Shown here one piece after another: positions 41,506 through 49,585 of a stretch of DNA of 64,000 nt. Source of the DNA: Flavobacterium antarcticum DSM 19726 (lineage in GTDB: Bacteria; Bacteroidota; Bacteroidia; Flavobacteriales; Flavobacteriaceae); the NCBI RefSeq assembly GCF_000419685.1, contig NZ_ATTM01000005.1, forward strand, positions 1 to 64,000, in the 5' to 3' direction. The notes beneath the pieces were generated by a model, which was not told the DNA's origin, searched no databases, and was given only the letters and a program-made list of their open reading frames with translations. The position numbers and the translations under genes were made by a program. Positions within the stretch are counted from its first letter, which is position 1. Each line of letters begins with the position of its first letter.

Positions 41506-42564
41506 TTAAATTTGATACACCATTGCATTAATATTCATTCCAGCGCCAACAGACGCAAAAAGAACAATATCTCCTTTATTCAATGAATGATTTTCGAATT
41601 CGCCTTTAATCAATAAATCGTATAAAGTAGGAATCGTAGCCACACTCGAATTTCCGAGCGTGTGAATACTCATTGGCATAATATCAGTAGGAACTGGCTT
41701 TTTATAAAGTTTATAAAAACGTTGAATAATCGCTTCGTCCATCTTTTCATTTGCTTGATGAATTAATATCTTGGATACTTGATCAATATTGAATCCGCTA
41801 TTATTTAAGCAAGTTGCCATAGCATTTGGAACTTCCCGTAGCGCAAATTCATATATTTTTCGACCGTGCATTTTTAAGTACCGCACGTCGGGGTTGTGTT
41901 CTTTATTAAAAGAATTTCCAAAGTATAAATAATTGGATTCGTCGTAAGTGTAAGAAGCTGACTCATGTGCCAAAATTCCACCTGAATCTTCTGTAGCTTC
42001 AATAACGGTCGCGCCAGCTCCGTCTGAATAAATCATCGAATCGCGATCATGAGGATCCATAACTCTTGACAATGCTTCCGCACCAATTACTAAACATTTT
42101 TTAGCCATTCCAGCTTTAATAAATGCCTGTGCTTGAATCAATGATTCCACCCAACCTGGACAACCAAAAAGCATGTCGTAAGCGACACATTTTGGGTTTT
42201 TAATACGCAAATTATGTTTTACTCTTGAAGCTAAACTAGGTATCGTGTCTCCTTGAATTGAGCCTTTTTTTACATCGCCAAAGTTATGTGCGACAATGAT
42301 ATAGTCTAATGTTTCTGCGTCAATTTCTGCCGTAGCAATTGCTCGTTCCGCTGCAATAGTTGCAATGTCCGAAGTAGTTAAATCATTAGTTACGTAGCGT
42401 CTTTGCTCAATTCCCGTAATTTCGAAAAATTTCTTCGCAATGACGTCATTTGGATGAGGGAAAAGTGTCCCATCTTCGTTTAAAAAGACGTGATTTGCAA
42501 AATCTGCATTCGATACAACTTGACTTGGGATGTAACTTCCTGACCCCGTTATTTTTATATTCAT
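41506..42564 (-). CDS. 3-oxoacyl-ACP synthase III family protein (FabH-like)
   Basis: 352 aa. Thiolase fold with the full KAS III triad: Cys135 in DMLFGCPGWVES, His in ILIHQANEKMDEAI and Asn in IHTLGNSSVATI. It condenses an acyl-CoA starter with malonyl-ACP or performs a related ketoacyl transfer. The chain is about 25 residues longer than housekeeping FabH and has an insert near residues 27-40. The genes for a methyltransferase and a glycosyltransferase follow on the same strand, so a specialised lipid is as likely as primary fatty-acid initiation. Confidence 0.88.
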   Translation of the reverse strand: MNIKITGSGSYIPSQVVSNADFANHVFLNEDGTLFPHPNDVIAKKFFEITGIEQRRYVTNDLTTSDIATIAAERAIATAEIDAETLDYIIVAHNFGDVKKGSIQGDTIPSLASRVKHNLRIKNPKCVAYDMLFGCPGWVESLIQAQAFIKAGMAKKCLVIGAEALSRVMDPHDRDSMIYSDGAGATVIEATEDSGGILAHESASYTYDESNYLYFGNSFNKEHNPDVRYLKMHGRKIYEFALREVPNAMATCLNNSGFNIDQVSKILIHQANEKMDEAIIQRFYKLYKKPVPTDIMPMSIHTLGNSSVATIPTLYDLLIKGEFENHSLNKGDIVLFASVGAGMNINAMVYQI

Positions 42565-42583
42565 TGGACTATTTTATAAAATA

Positions 42584-42613
42584 TAAAGGTACTATTTTTA
42601 ACTGTATTGACAA
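42584..42613 (-). promoter_or_regulatory. Promoter of the KAS III gene
   Basis: Minus strand: TTG (42613-42611), 19 bases, TACCTTTA (42591-42584). One mismatch from TAnnTTTG; 19 bases before the ATG. Confidence 0.5.
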
Positions 42614-42675
42614 TGAAAAAATACTATGCATGCATATAAGATCGGCAATTTCACAAAAATTACTCTAAGAGTGTT

Positions 42676-43062
42676 TTAATTCTTGTCTTTACGTTCGTTA
42701 TGGATTTTAATTTGCATCACAGTTGCAATACTTAACGCTTGCGTTTTTATCTTTTCAGCATTTAAGCCTATGAAATTTTCATCAACTGATTCGTTAAAAT
42801 GATGTAACCAAATTTTAAACAATTCAGGCGACAAATATTCTTTTTCGTTAATGTCAAGATGAAGTTGCGTCACATTTTTATGATAACCACCCTTGTTAAA
42901 AAGTGCTTGCGACCAAAATGTTACTAAAATAGGTAAATGCTCTTCTAATTTAATTTTAATCACTTCCGTGAAAATATAAGCAATAGAAGGATCATTCAGT
43001 AACTTGATGTAAAATTCGTCAACTAACTTGTAAAGATCTTCATTGTTTTCTATATCATTCAT
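42676..43062 (-). CDS. Group III truncated haemoglobin
   Basis: 128 aa. Two-over-two helical globin. The N-terminal LYKLVDEFYIKLLNDPSIAY, the ILVTFWSQALFNKGGYHKN stretch and the likely proximal histidine in VTQLHLDI are as expected for group III (trHbP). FKIWLHHFNESVDENFIG is the conserved H-helix region. It binds haem and may handle oxygen, nitric oxide or sulphide; no partner gene indicates which. The start has a typical ATG ahead of MNDIENNEDL. It is followed, after 111 bases, by the KAS III gene. Confidence 0.85.
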   Translation of the reverse strand: MNDIENNEDLYKLVDEFYIKLLNDPSIAYIFTEVIKIKLEEHLPILVTFWSQALFNKGGYHKNVTQLHLDINEKEYLSPELFKIWLHHFNESVDENFIGLNAEKIKTQALSIATVMQIKIHNERKDKN

Positions 43063-43078
43063 TTCAAAACTATTTTAA

Positions 43079-43122
43079 ATAAAAAAGAGGCTTTAAATCG
43101 AAACTTAAAACCTCTTTTTCTA
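43079..43122 (-). terminator. Terminator after gcvP
   Basis: AAAAGAGG... with TTAAAACCTCTTTT pairing around a loop near 43098; the A-tract on the plus strand at 43081-43086 is the T-run on the minus strand. Confidence 0.75.
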
Positions 43123-43155
43123 TCATCATTCTTAAATCGTAAATCTTAATTTTGA

Positions 43156-45999
43156 TTACATGTAAGCCTCAATTGGCGCACAAGAACAAATTAAGTTTCT
43201 GTCACCGTACGTTTCATCAACACGACGAACACTTGGCCAGAATTTATTGTCAGCAATATAATCTAATGGATAAGCAGCCGTTTCTCTTGAGTAAGGAAAA
43301 GTCCATGTATCAGCAGTTAACATTGCTAAAGTATGAGGAGCATTTTTCAAAATGTTATTTTCATCGTCTTTTGAAGAAGCTTCAATCTCTCTTCGAATTG
43401 AAATCATTGCATCAATAAAACGGTCCAATTCAGCCACATCTTCAGATTCTGTTGGTTCAATCATCAACGTTCCAGCCACTGGGAAAGAAACCGTTGGTGC
43501 GTGAAATCCGTAATCCATCAATCGTTTTGCGATATCGGTTACTTCAATTCCTTTTTCTTTGAATGAACGGCAGTCTAAAATCATTTCGTGTGCTGCACGA
43601 CCTTTTTCGCCCACATACAAAATTGGGTAATGTTCCTCTAAACGCGCTTTCATATAATTCGCATTCAAAATTGCATATTTAGTAGCATTCGTAACTCCTT
43701 CAGAACCTAACATGCAAATGTAACCGTAAGAAATCAAACATACTAAAGCAGAACCATAAGGCGCTCCAGAAATAGCTGTAATTGCTTGGTCACCACCCAC
43801 TTTTACGAGCGGATTACTTGGCAAGAACGGAACCAATTTTTCGTTTACACAAATTGGTCCAACACCTGGCCCACCACCTCCGTGAGGAATAGCGAATGTT
43901 TTGTGTAAGTTCAAGTGACAAACGTCTGCTCCAATTGTAGCAGGATTCGTCAAGCCAACTTGAGCATTCATATTTGCACCATCCATATATACCAAACCTC
44001 CGTTGTCATGGATGATTTGAGTAATTTCTCTAATCGCACTTTCAAAAACTCCGTGAGTTGATGGATAAGTTACCATTAAACAAGAAAGAGTGTCTTTGTA
44101 TTTTAACGCTTTTTCACGAACATCTTCTACGTCAATGTTTCCATTTTCCATAGTTTTAGTAACGATAATTTGCATTCCTGCCATCGCTGCCGAAGCTGGA
44201 TTTGTTCCGTGAGCTGAAGCTGGAATCAAACAAACTGTTCTTTTATCATCATTTCTTGATTGGTGGTATGCCCGAATCGTCATCAATCCTGCATATTCAC
44301 CTTGAGCTCCTGAATTTGGTTGCAATGTAGTTCCTGCGAAACCAGTGATTACATTCAGTTGGTGCTCTAATTTTTTTAACATTTTTGTGTAACCTTGCAC
44401 TTGGTCTAATGGAGCAAATGGGTGAATACCGTTCCAATAAGGCATACTCAAAGGCAACATTTCTGCTGCAGCATTCAGTTTCATAGTACAAGAACCTAAA
44501 GCAATCATCGAGTGATTTAACGATAAATCTTTACGCTCTAATTTCTTAATGTAACGCATCAAGCTTGTTTCAGAATGATATTTATTAAATACATCATGCG
44601 TCAAGAATGAAGAAGTTCGGTTTAAACTTTCTGGGTAATTTTGCTCTTTCACATTTTCCGTAACTTCGAAAGCATCTTTTCCAGTTGCTTCTGCGAAAAC
44701 AGAAATGATGTCATTTAAATCGCCAAAAGAAGTCGTTTCGTTCATTGACATAGAAATCGTTTCGTTGTCAATGTAGAAAAAGTTAATTTCTTTTGCTTCA
44801 GCAATTTCTTTTACTTTTTGCGCATCTGCTTTTACAACGATTGTGTCGAAAAATGCAGTATTTGTTTGGTAAACGCCTAATTTATTTAAAGCATCAGCAA
44901 GTGTTGAAGCTTTCGCATGTACTTTATTTGCGATATAAGTCAATCCTTTTGGTCCGTGATATACGGCAAACATTCCCGCCATAACTGACAATAAAACTTG
45001 TGCCGTACAGATGTTAGAGGTTGCTTTTTCACGTTTGATGTGTTGTTCACGCGTTTGCAAAGCCATACGTAACGCACGATTTCCGTTTGCGTCTTGCGAA
45101 ACACCGATGATTCTTCCCGGCATTGAACGTTTGTATTCATCTTTCGTTGCAAAATAAGCAGCGTGTGGTCCACCGTAACCCATCGGAATTCCGAAACGTT
45201 GTGTCGTTCCAACAACAACTGCAGCTCCCATATCACCAGGAGGCGTTAATTTTGTCAATGATAAAATATCTGCAGCAACAGCTGTTTTAATCTCTTTTTC
45301 GTTTGCTGTTTTGATGAAATCAGCGTAATCGTAAACTTGACCGTATTTTCCTGGATACTGTAAAAGTGCTCCAAAATATTCTGCTGAAAAGTCAAATTCT
45401 TGGTGATTTCCAACCACTAATTCAACACCAATTGGCGTAGAACGTGTTTGCAAAACGGATAGTGTTTGAGGTAAAATTTCTTCAGAAACGAAGAATTTAC
45501 ATACGTTATTTTTCTTTTGATCTCTCGTACGAACGTCAAATAATAAAGCCATTGCTTCAGCAGCAGCTGTGCTTTCGTCTAACAAAGAGGCATTTGCAAT
45601 TTCCATTCCGGTCAATTCAATAACAGTAGTTTGGAAATTTAAAATCGCTTCTAGACGACCTTGTGCGATTTCTGCTTGGTAAGGCGTGTAAGCGGTGTAC
45701 CATCCTGGATTTTCAAAAATATTTCTTTGAATTGGCGGTGGAACAATCGTTGGATGGTAACCCAATCCAATATATGATTTAAAAACTTTATTCGTGCGAC
45801 CTAATTGACGAATGTGATTAGCATATTCATATTCGGTCATGATGTGCTCCAATTCTAACGATTTTTTCAAACGAATGTCAGTCGGAATCGTCTCGTATAT
45901 CAATTGGTCTAATGTCTCAACTCCTATGGTTTCTAACATTTTAGGCAAATCGCTTTCTCTTGGTCCTAAATGTCTTAAAGCAAATGAATCTGTTTTCAT
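43156..45999 (-). CDS. gcvP: Glycine dehydrogenase (decarboxylating), P-protein
   Basis: 947 aa, the full-length homodimeric form. It decarboxylates glycine with PLP and transfers the aminomethyl group to lipoyl H-protein. The PLP lysine is K700 in HLNLHKTFAIPHGGG. The N-terminal half (LRHLGPRESDLPKMLETIGV; YTAYTPYQAEIAQGRLEALL-type stretch) is a degenerate copy of the catalytic half, as usual. SLNHSMIALGSCTMKLNAAA and PNSGAQGEYAGLM are diagnostic. A -7 box CAAAAGTA (46031-46038, TACTTTTG on the minus strand) lies 31 bases upstream. GcvT and GcvH are not in the window. Confidence 0.95.
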   Translation of the reverse strand: MKTDSFALRHLGPRESDLPKMLETIGVETLDQLIYETIPTDIRLKKSLELEHIMTEYEYANHIRQLGRTNKVFKSYIGLGYHPTIVPPPIQRNIFENPGWYTAYTPYQAEIAQGRLEAILNFQTTVIELTGMEIANASLLDESTAAAEAMALLFDVRTRDQKKNNVCKFFVSEEILPQTLSVLQTRSTPIGVELVVGNHQEFDFSAEYFGALLQYPGKYGQVYDYADFIKTANEKEIKTAVAADILSLTKLTPPGDMGAAVVVGTTQRFGIPMGYGGPHAAYFATKDEYKRSMPGRIIGVSQDANGNRALRMALQTREQHIKREKATSNICTAQVLLSVMAGMFAVYHGPKGLTYIANKVHAKASTLADALNKLGVYQTNTAFFDTIVVKADAQKVKEIAEAKEINFFYIDNETISMSMNETTSFGDLNDIISVFAEATGKDAFEVTENVKEQNYPESLNRTSSFLTHDVFNKYHSETSLMRYIKKLERKDLSLNHSMIALGSCTMKLNAAAEMLPLSMPYWNGIHPFAPLDQVQGYTKMLKKLEHQLNVITGFAGTTLQPNSGAQGEYAGLMTIRAYHQSRNDDKRTVCLIPASAHGTNPASAAMAGMQIIVTKTMENGNIDVEDVREKALKYKDTLSCLMVTYPSTHGVFESAIREITQIIHDNGGLVYMDGANMNAQVGLTNPATIGADVCHLNLHKTFAIPHGGGGPGVGPICVNEKLVPFLPSNPLVKVGGDQAITAISGAPYGSALVCLISYGYICMLGSEGVTNATKYAILNANYMKARLEEHYPILYVGEKGRAAHEMILDCRSFKEKGIEVTDIAKRLMDYGFHAPTVSFPVAGTLMIEPTESEDVAELDRFIDAMISIRREIEASSKDDENNILKNAPHTLAMLTADTWTFPYSRETAAYPLDYIADNKFWPSVRRVDETYGDRNLICSCAPIEAYM

Positions 46000-46030
46000 A
46001 ATGTAAATGTAGTGTGTTGTTTTCGTCGTG

Positions 46031-46038
46031 CAAAAGTA
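46031..46038 (-). promoter_or_regulatory. -7 box TACTTTTG for gcvP
   Basis: Perfect TAnnTTTG on the minus strand, 31 bases from the start codon. Confidence 0.45.
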
Positions 46039-46122
46039 CTATTAATCTTAAAATTTAATGTGATTTTAACAACGAATTTTTCTATTTTCACAAAGGATTA
46101 TGTATTGTGTAGTTGGTTTGTT

Positions 46123-46130
46123 TATTTTTG
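46123..46130 (+). promoter_or_regulatory. -7 box TATTTTTG just before the UbiA-like start
   Basis: Perfect TAnnTTTG two bases before the ATG at 46133. It lies inside the longer frame that begins at 46100, so the downstream start is preferred and the message may be leaderless. Confidence 0.4.
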
Positions 46131-46132
46131 CG

Positions 46133-46957
46133 ATGATGCAACAGATTAAAAAACTTTGTGATTTTTATATTCACGCCAGTATTCACGTTTCGATGTCGGT
46201 TTTGGCGTTGGTACTAATGACGAACCACATGTTTCAGAAATCGTTCGATTTGCCCATGGCTGGTTTTGCATTCTTTGGCACTTTGTTCGGTTATAATTTT
46301 GTGAAATATGAAGTTTATTTTAGAAATAAATTACCTATTCGAAAAGGGCTACAGCCAATTTTAATGATGAGTTTGTTTGCTTTAGTCGCTTCAGCGTATT
46401 TCTTTTTTTATTTGAAATTTAAAACACAAATAACAGCAGTTGTGTTTTTTGGGCTGACCTTTTTATATACCGTTCCCGTTTTTTCAACAAAGAAAAATAT
46501 GCGAAACTGGACCGGAATTAAAATTTATATTGTTGCCTTTTGTTGGGCAGGAGTGACCACTTTATTGCCAATGATGAATTTTGGAATAGACCAATACCAA
46601 GACATTTTTATTAAGTTTTGCCAACGCTTTTTATTGGTAATCGTCTTAATTTTAATTTTTGAAATCATAGATTCAAAATACGACGATCCGTCTTTGTTCA
46701 CCGTTCCGCAGAAAATTGGCATTGCCAAAACAAAATGGTTGGGATTTTTACTTCTAATTCCTTTCTATTTTTTAGAATTTTTTAAAATAGAAATTGACAA
46801 CAATCAATTGATTGCAAATGTTATTCTTGTTGCGGTAACGTCCGCTTTTTTATTTTTTGCCAATGAAAATCGGAACAGGTATTATACCACTTTTTGGGTA
46901 GAAAGCATTCCGATATTTTGGCTTGGACTACTTATTGGTTTTCAGCTTTTGACTTGA
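46133..46957 (+). CDS. UbiA-like prenyltransferase family membrane protein
   Basis: 274 aa from 46133, about eight membrane segments: ASIHVSMSVLALVLMTNHMF, FFGTLFGYNFVKYEVYF, ILMMSLFALVASAYFFFYL, VVFFGLTFLYTVPVFS, IVAFCWAGVTTLLPMM, FLLVIVLILIFEIIDSKYDD, LGFLLLIPFYFLEFF and the C-terminal one. The GYNFVKYEVYF and DSKYDDPSLFTVPQKIG loops fit the positions of the two Asp-rich motifs of UbiA proteins but are weak (NFVKYE rather than NDxxD). The identity as a prenyltransferase is therefore tentative. The 3' end overlaps the convergent SRPBCC gene by 26 bases. Confidence 0.7.
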   Translation: MMQQIKKLCDFYIHASIHVSMSVLALVLMTNHMFQKSFDLPMAGFAFFGTLFGYNFVKYEVYFRNKLPIRKGLQPILMMSLFALVASAYFFFYLKFKTQITAVVFFGLTFLYTVPVFSTKKNMRNWTGIKIYIVAFCWAGVTTLLPMMNFGIDQYQDIFIKFCQRFLLVIVLILIFEIIDSKYDDPSLFTVPQKIGIAKTKWLGFLLLIPFYFLEFFKIEIDNNQLIANVILVAVTSAFLFFANENRNRYYTTFWVESIPIFWLGLLIGFQLLT

Positions 46958-47384
46958 TGAATTCGTTTCGTTCCGTAATGAAGGTGGTAAGATGGTTTCG
47001 GAGAATAAGTTTATCAAAGATTTCTCCGAACAGTCCAAAGGGAGTTTGGTATTCAATTTTATCCTCCATTATCGTTTTTCCATCCTGCGAATGAAACGTA
47101 TGGGTGTGTTTAAAACTTTTAAATCGGCCTCTAATCATTTCATCTACGAAATAATTGGGACTCATCATTTCGGGAATAATACTCGTATGAGTTAAGTAAA
47201 CCCCGAAATGCTTGCCTCGCCAAGTAACTGTTTCTCCTTTATTTATTAAACCAGAAGTTACCCCATCTATGGCTGTTTCGTTAGAGCTTGCAGTTGATTC
47301 TTTATGAGTATCAATGCTTCGTGCCAAATCAAAAACCAACGTTATCGGAGCACTTATTTCTGTACGTAAATGTATAGTTGTCAT
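46932..47384 (-). CDS. SRPBCC family (START-like) protein
   Basis: 150 aa. MTTIHLRTEISAPITLVFDL is the typical N-terminal strand-helix of SRPBCC proteins; EDKIEYQTPFGLFGEIFDK and LRNHLTTFITERNEFIK form the end with the long helix. These bind hydrophobic ligands or act in cell-division-related steps; the ligand is unknown. It is last in a minus-strand set with the small membrane protein, DUF2071 and GbsR genes, and its 3' end overlaps the UbiA-like gene. Confidence 0.85.
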   Translation of the reverse strand: MTTIHLRTEISAPITLVFDLARSIDTHKESTASSNETAIDGVTSGLINKGETVTWRGKHFGVYLTHTSIIPEMMSPNYFVDEMIRGRFKSFKHTHTFHSQDGKTIMEDKIEYQTPFGLFGEIFDKLILRNHLTTFITERNEFIKSKAENQ

Positions 47385-47431
47385 TAATTTATTTTTAATT
47401 TATTAAAACTATACTTTAGTTTTAATACAAT

Positions 47432-47626
47432 CTAAGCTTCGTCTTTAGTTGTTCTCACTAAACTTATTCCAGCGAAGAAGAAAACAAAACCTAAAACTCC
47501 GTAAATAATCAAAGATCTAATATCTTGATTTCCGCCACCTGTATTTGCAAATAAAACGGCTGTGTAAATTAACCCACCAATTCCCAACGCGGTAAGAATT
47601 GCTCCAAAGATTCTTTTAAGATTCAT
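47432..47626 (-). CDS. Small membrane protein, two helices
   Basis: 64 aa from the ATG at 47626 (MNLKRIFGAILTALGIGGLI); the frame extends ten codons further up but lacks a better start. Two hydrophobic helices (FGAILTALGIGGLIYTAVLF and SLIIYGVLGFVFFFAGISLV) are joined by a glycine/asparagine loop. No family is certain. It sits between SRPBCC and DUF2071 genes and is probably part of the same transcription unit. Confidence 0.75.
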   Translation of the reverse strand: MNLKRIFGAILTALGIGGLIYTAVLFANTGGGNQDIRSLIIYGVLGFVFFFAGISLVRTTKDEA

Positions 47627-47801
47627 AATTTCTATTTTTAATAATTGTTTAACCAAAAATAGACAATGTCATGCTGTGTTAAATTACAGTATTTTGACCG
47701 AATGTATGAGGTTTCCAATTTTTTCAATTATACTAGTTGGTGTAAAATAACGTAAAAACTCAACAAATAAAATTATTACAACTTGTGAATTAAGTGTTTT
47801 T

Positions 47802-48860
47802 TTAAGGTAAAACATTCTTTTGTTCAATACTTATTTTAGAACCTTTCGCGACGAAACAAGAAGCAGGGTTCAGTGTTTGTAGAAACGAAAACTCTTCGCC
47901 GTAAGTAGTTTTAAAATCAACATTTAGTGTGTAGTCCAGTACTTTATGTTGGTTCCATCTTGGATGTTTTACTTCGTATTCAACTGTTTTCTTTCTTGGT
48001 GAAATAGAATAGCCGTAATAATGTTCAGAAATGAATTCTGCTTCTGAATGTTCTTCAATGGGAATTAATTCGTTTTCGGTTTTCACTGACATCGAATTCC
48101 ACATATTATTTTTTTTCCATTCGTATTTAAATAGTAAAGAATCATTTACAGAAGTTCGTTCGTGACGCATAGGCAAAGTTTGGTATTGCTCATTATATAA
48201 TGTGTTTGCAACAAAAGTTATGGCGTGTTTCGGAACAATCTCTTTTACAAAGACAACGCCTCTTTTCCAAATTCCATCTTCAAATCGCTTAACGTAAAAC
48301 CGTAAGTTCACTTCTTCAAAGTTGACATGAAAAGGGATTTTCATTCCTAAAACTTTTACATCTTCAAACATGAAACCAATCAAGCTTATGTAACATTTGT
48401 CATTCCATAAATCGATTTCTGTTCCTTTTGGAATATACTTCTCCAGCACTTTTGGATTGATTTCGTAGTTTATAAATAGTAAATCGTTCCATTCTGCATT
48501 CATAAAACTTCTTTTTTCCGTTTTATTCGAATATATTATGAGAGATAGGTAAATTGCTAAAAATAATGGAATTGGAAATAATATATAGGTTAGAATGTCA
48601 CTGCTGAAAATTTTGACATTTAAAAACCACATTGCAAAAAATAATAAAACGGTCATTATGTAAATTTGAAGTCTAGCACTCCTACTATCATGGTAAAGTA
48701 AGTATAGTCCTAAAATAACTTGGATTAGTCCTGTAAAGATTGTTAAAAAAAGAGCATAAGCAATATAATCTCCTTGAGAATCATTTACGACTAAACCTAG
48801 AATCAATAAGAAGGTAGGCACTCCAATTGCGATTGTGTTCAAAATTTTTAATGCTTTCAT
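47802..48860 (-). CDS. Membrane protein with C-terminal DUF2071 domain
   Basis: 352 aa. Four membrane segments cover residues 8-110 (TIAIGVPTFLLILGLVV, YALFLTIFTGLIQVILGLYL, IYIMTVLLFFAMWFL, LTYILFPIPLFLAIYLSLII). From about residue 118 the DUF2071 (YqjF-type, acetoacetate-decarboxylase-like fold) begins: AEWNDLLFINYEINPKVLEK, YIPKGTEIDLW, YISLIGFMFEDVKVLGMKIP and VNLRFYVKRF. Fusion of this fold to a membrane module is less common than the free soluble form. The role is unknown. It follows the GbsR-type regulator by 62 bases. Confidence 0.85.
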   Translation of the reverse strand: MKALKILNTIAIGVPTFLLILGLVVNDSQGDYIAYALFLTIFTGLIQVILGLYLLYHDSRSARLQIYIMTVLLFFAMWFLNVKIFSSDILTYILFPIPLFLAIYLSLIIYSNKTEKRSFMNAEWNDLLFINYEINPKVLEKYIPKGTEIDLWNDKCYISLIGFMFEDVKVLGMKIPFHVNFEEVNLRFYVKRFEDGIWKRGVVFVKEIVPKHAITFVANTLYNEQYQTLPMRHERTSVNDSLLFKYEWKKNNMWNSMSVKTENELIPIEEHSEAEFISEHYYGYSISPRKKTVEYEVKHPRWNQHKVLDYTLNVDFKTTYGEEFSFLQTLNPASCFVAKGSKISIEQKNVLP

Positions 48861-48922
48861 AATTTTATCTATATTAAACTTTCAGAAAATATTGAAAGTT
48901 ATTATTAAAAAAAAAGGATCGT

Positions 48923-49426
48923 TTAGCGCATGATTTTCATCACTAAACGACCAATCCAGTTGTCTTTTATTTCAGTTACTTTATCAATCATATTGTCGGC
49001 TTTCAAAACAAAGTCGTATAATTTTGAAGTTTGCTCTACGAAATGTTTGGTTTCCAATGAAGTTGCCCGATTTATAGACGAAACATCTTTCAAAACTTTC
49101 AATGCAGGTTTGATTTCACGCTTGCTTCGTTCTTTCGCTATTTTCACAGCAAGTTCGTCCAAATCCTTTTCAGCAGTGAAAAACTCTTTTCTTTCGCCAG
49201 ATTTATACTCTTTATAAACAATTCCCCAATCCATTAAAGCGCGTAAATTCATAGAAGCATTTCCACGAGAAATCAACAATTCATCCATAACGTCTTCCAT
49301 AGAAAGTGGTTCAGCAGAAACCATCAACAACGCATGAATTTGCGCCATCGTTTTGTTGATTCCCCATTGTGAACCTAACGCGCCCCAAGTTTGAATGAAT
49401 TTATTTTTTGCTTCTTTGAATTCCAT
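48923..49426 (-). CDS. GbsR/MarR family transcriptional regulator
   Basis: 167 aa. Winged helix in residues 20-85 (SQWGINKTMAQIHALLMV, then EPLSMEDVMDELLISRGNAS). The C-terminal helices (VKIAKERSKREIKPALKVLK) would form the dimer interface. The SMNLRALMDWGIVYK region is a wing. The GbsR subfamily in Bacillus controls glycine betaine synthesis. Here the neighbours are the DUF2071, small membrane and SRPBCC genes, which it may control as an operon headed by itself. Confidence 0.88.
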   Translation of the reverse strand: MEFKEAKNKFIQTWGALGSQWGINKTMAQIHALLMVSAEPLSMEDVMDELLISRGNASMNLRALMDWGIVYKEYKSGERKEFFTAEKDLDELAVKIAKERSKREIKPALKVLKDVSSINRATSLETKHFVEQTSKLYDFVLKADNMIDKVTEIKDNWIGRLVMKIMR

Positions 49427-49544
49427 ACAACAAATGTAAATAAAAGTTTTTAAAGTTTCAATATAAAATGAAAGTTTAATTATTTTTTGATTAAAGTTTA
49501 ATATTGTTGAATACCAATTGATTTACAGCGAATTTACTCTAAAA

Positions 49545-49579
49545 AAACCCCGTCAGAGTTCAAAACTCTGACGGGGTTT
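49545..49579 (-). terminator. Strong terminator after the M3 peptidase
   Basis: A perfect 16-bp stem: AAACCCCGTCAGAGTT, loop CAA, AACTCTGACGGGGTTT. The A-run on the plus strand (49541-49547) becomes the T-run for the minus strand. This hairpin family is widespread in the genus. Confidence 0.9.
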
Positions 49580-49585
49580 GGTAAA

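Noticed and set aside
46933..47195. Plus-strand frames opposite the SRPBCC gene
   Set aside because: They lack starts with plausible signals and the SRPBCC protein has clear family motifs on the other strand.
49545..49579. The perfect 16-bp stem as a mobile element end
   Set aside because: The A/T-run beside it and the location after the M3 stop make a terminator the simplest reading.
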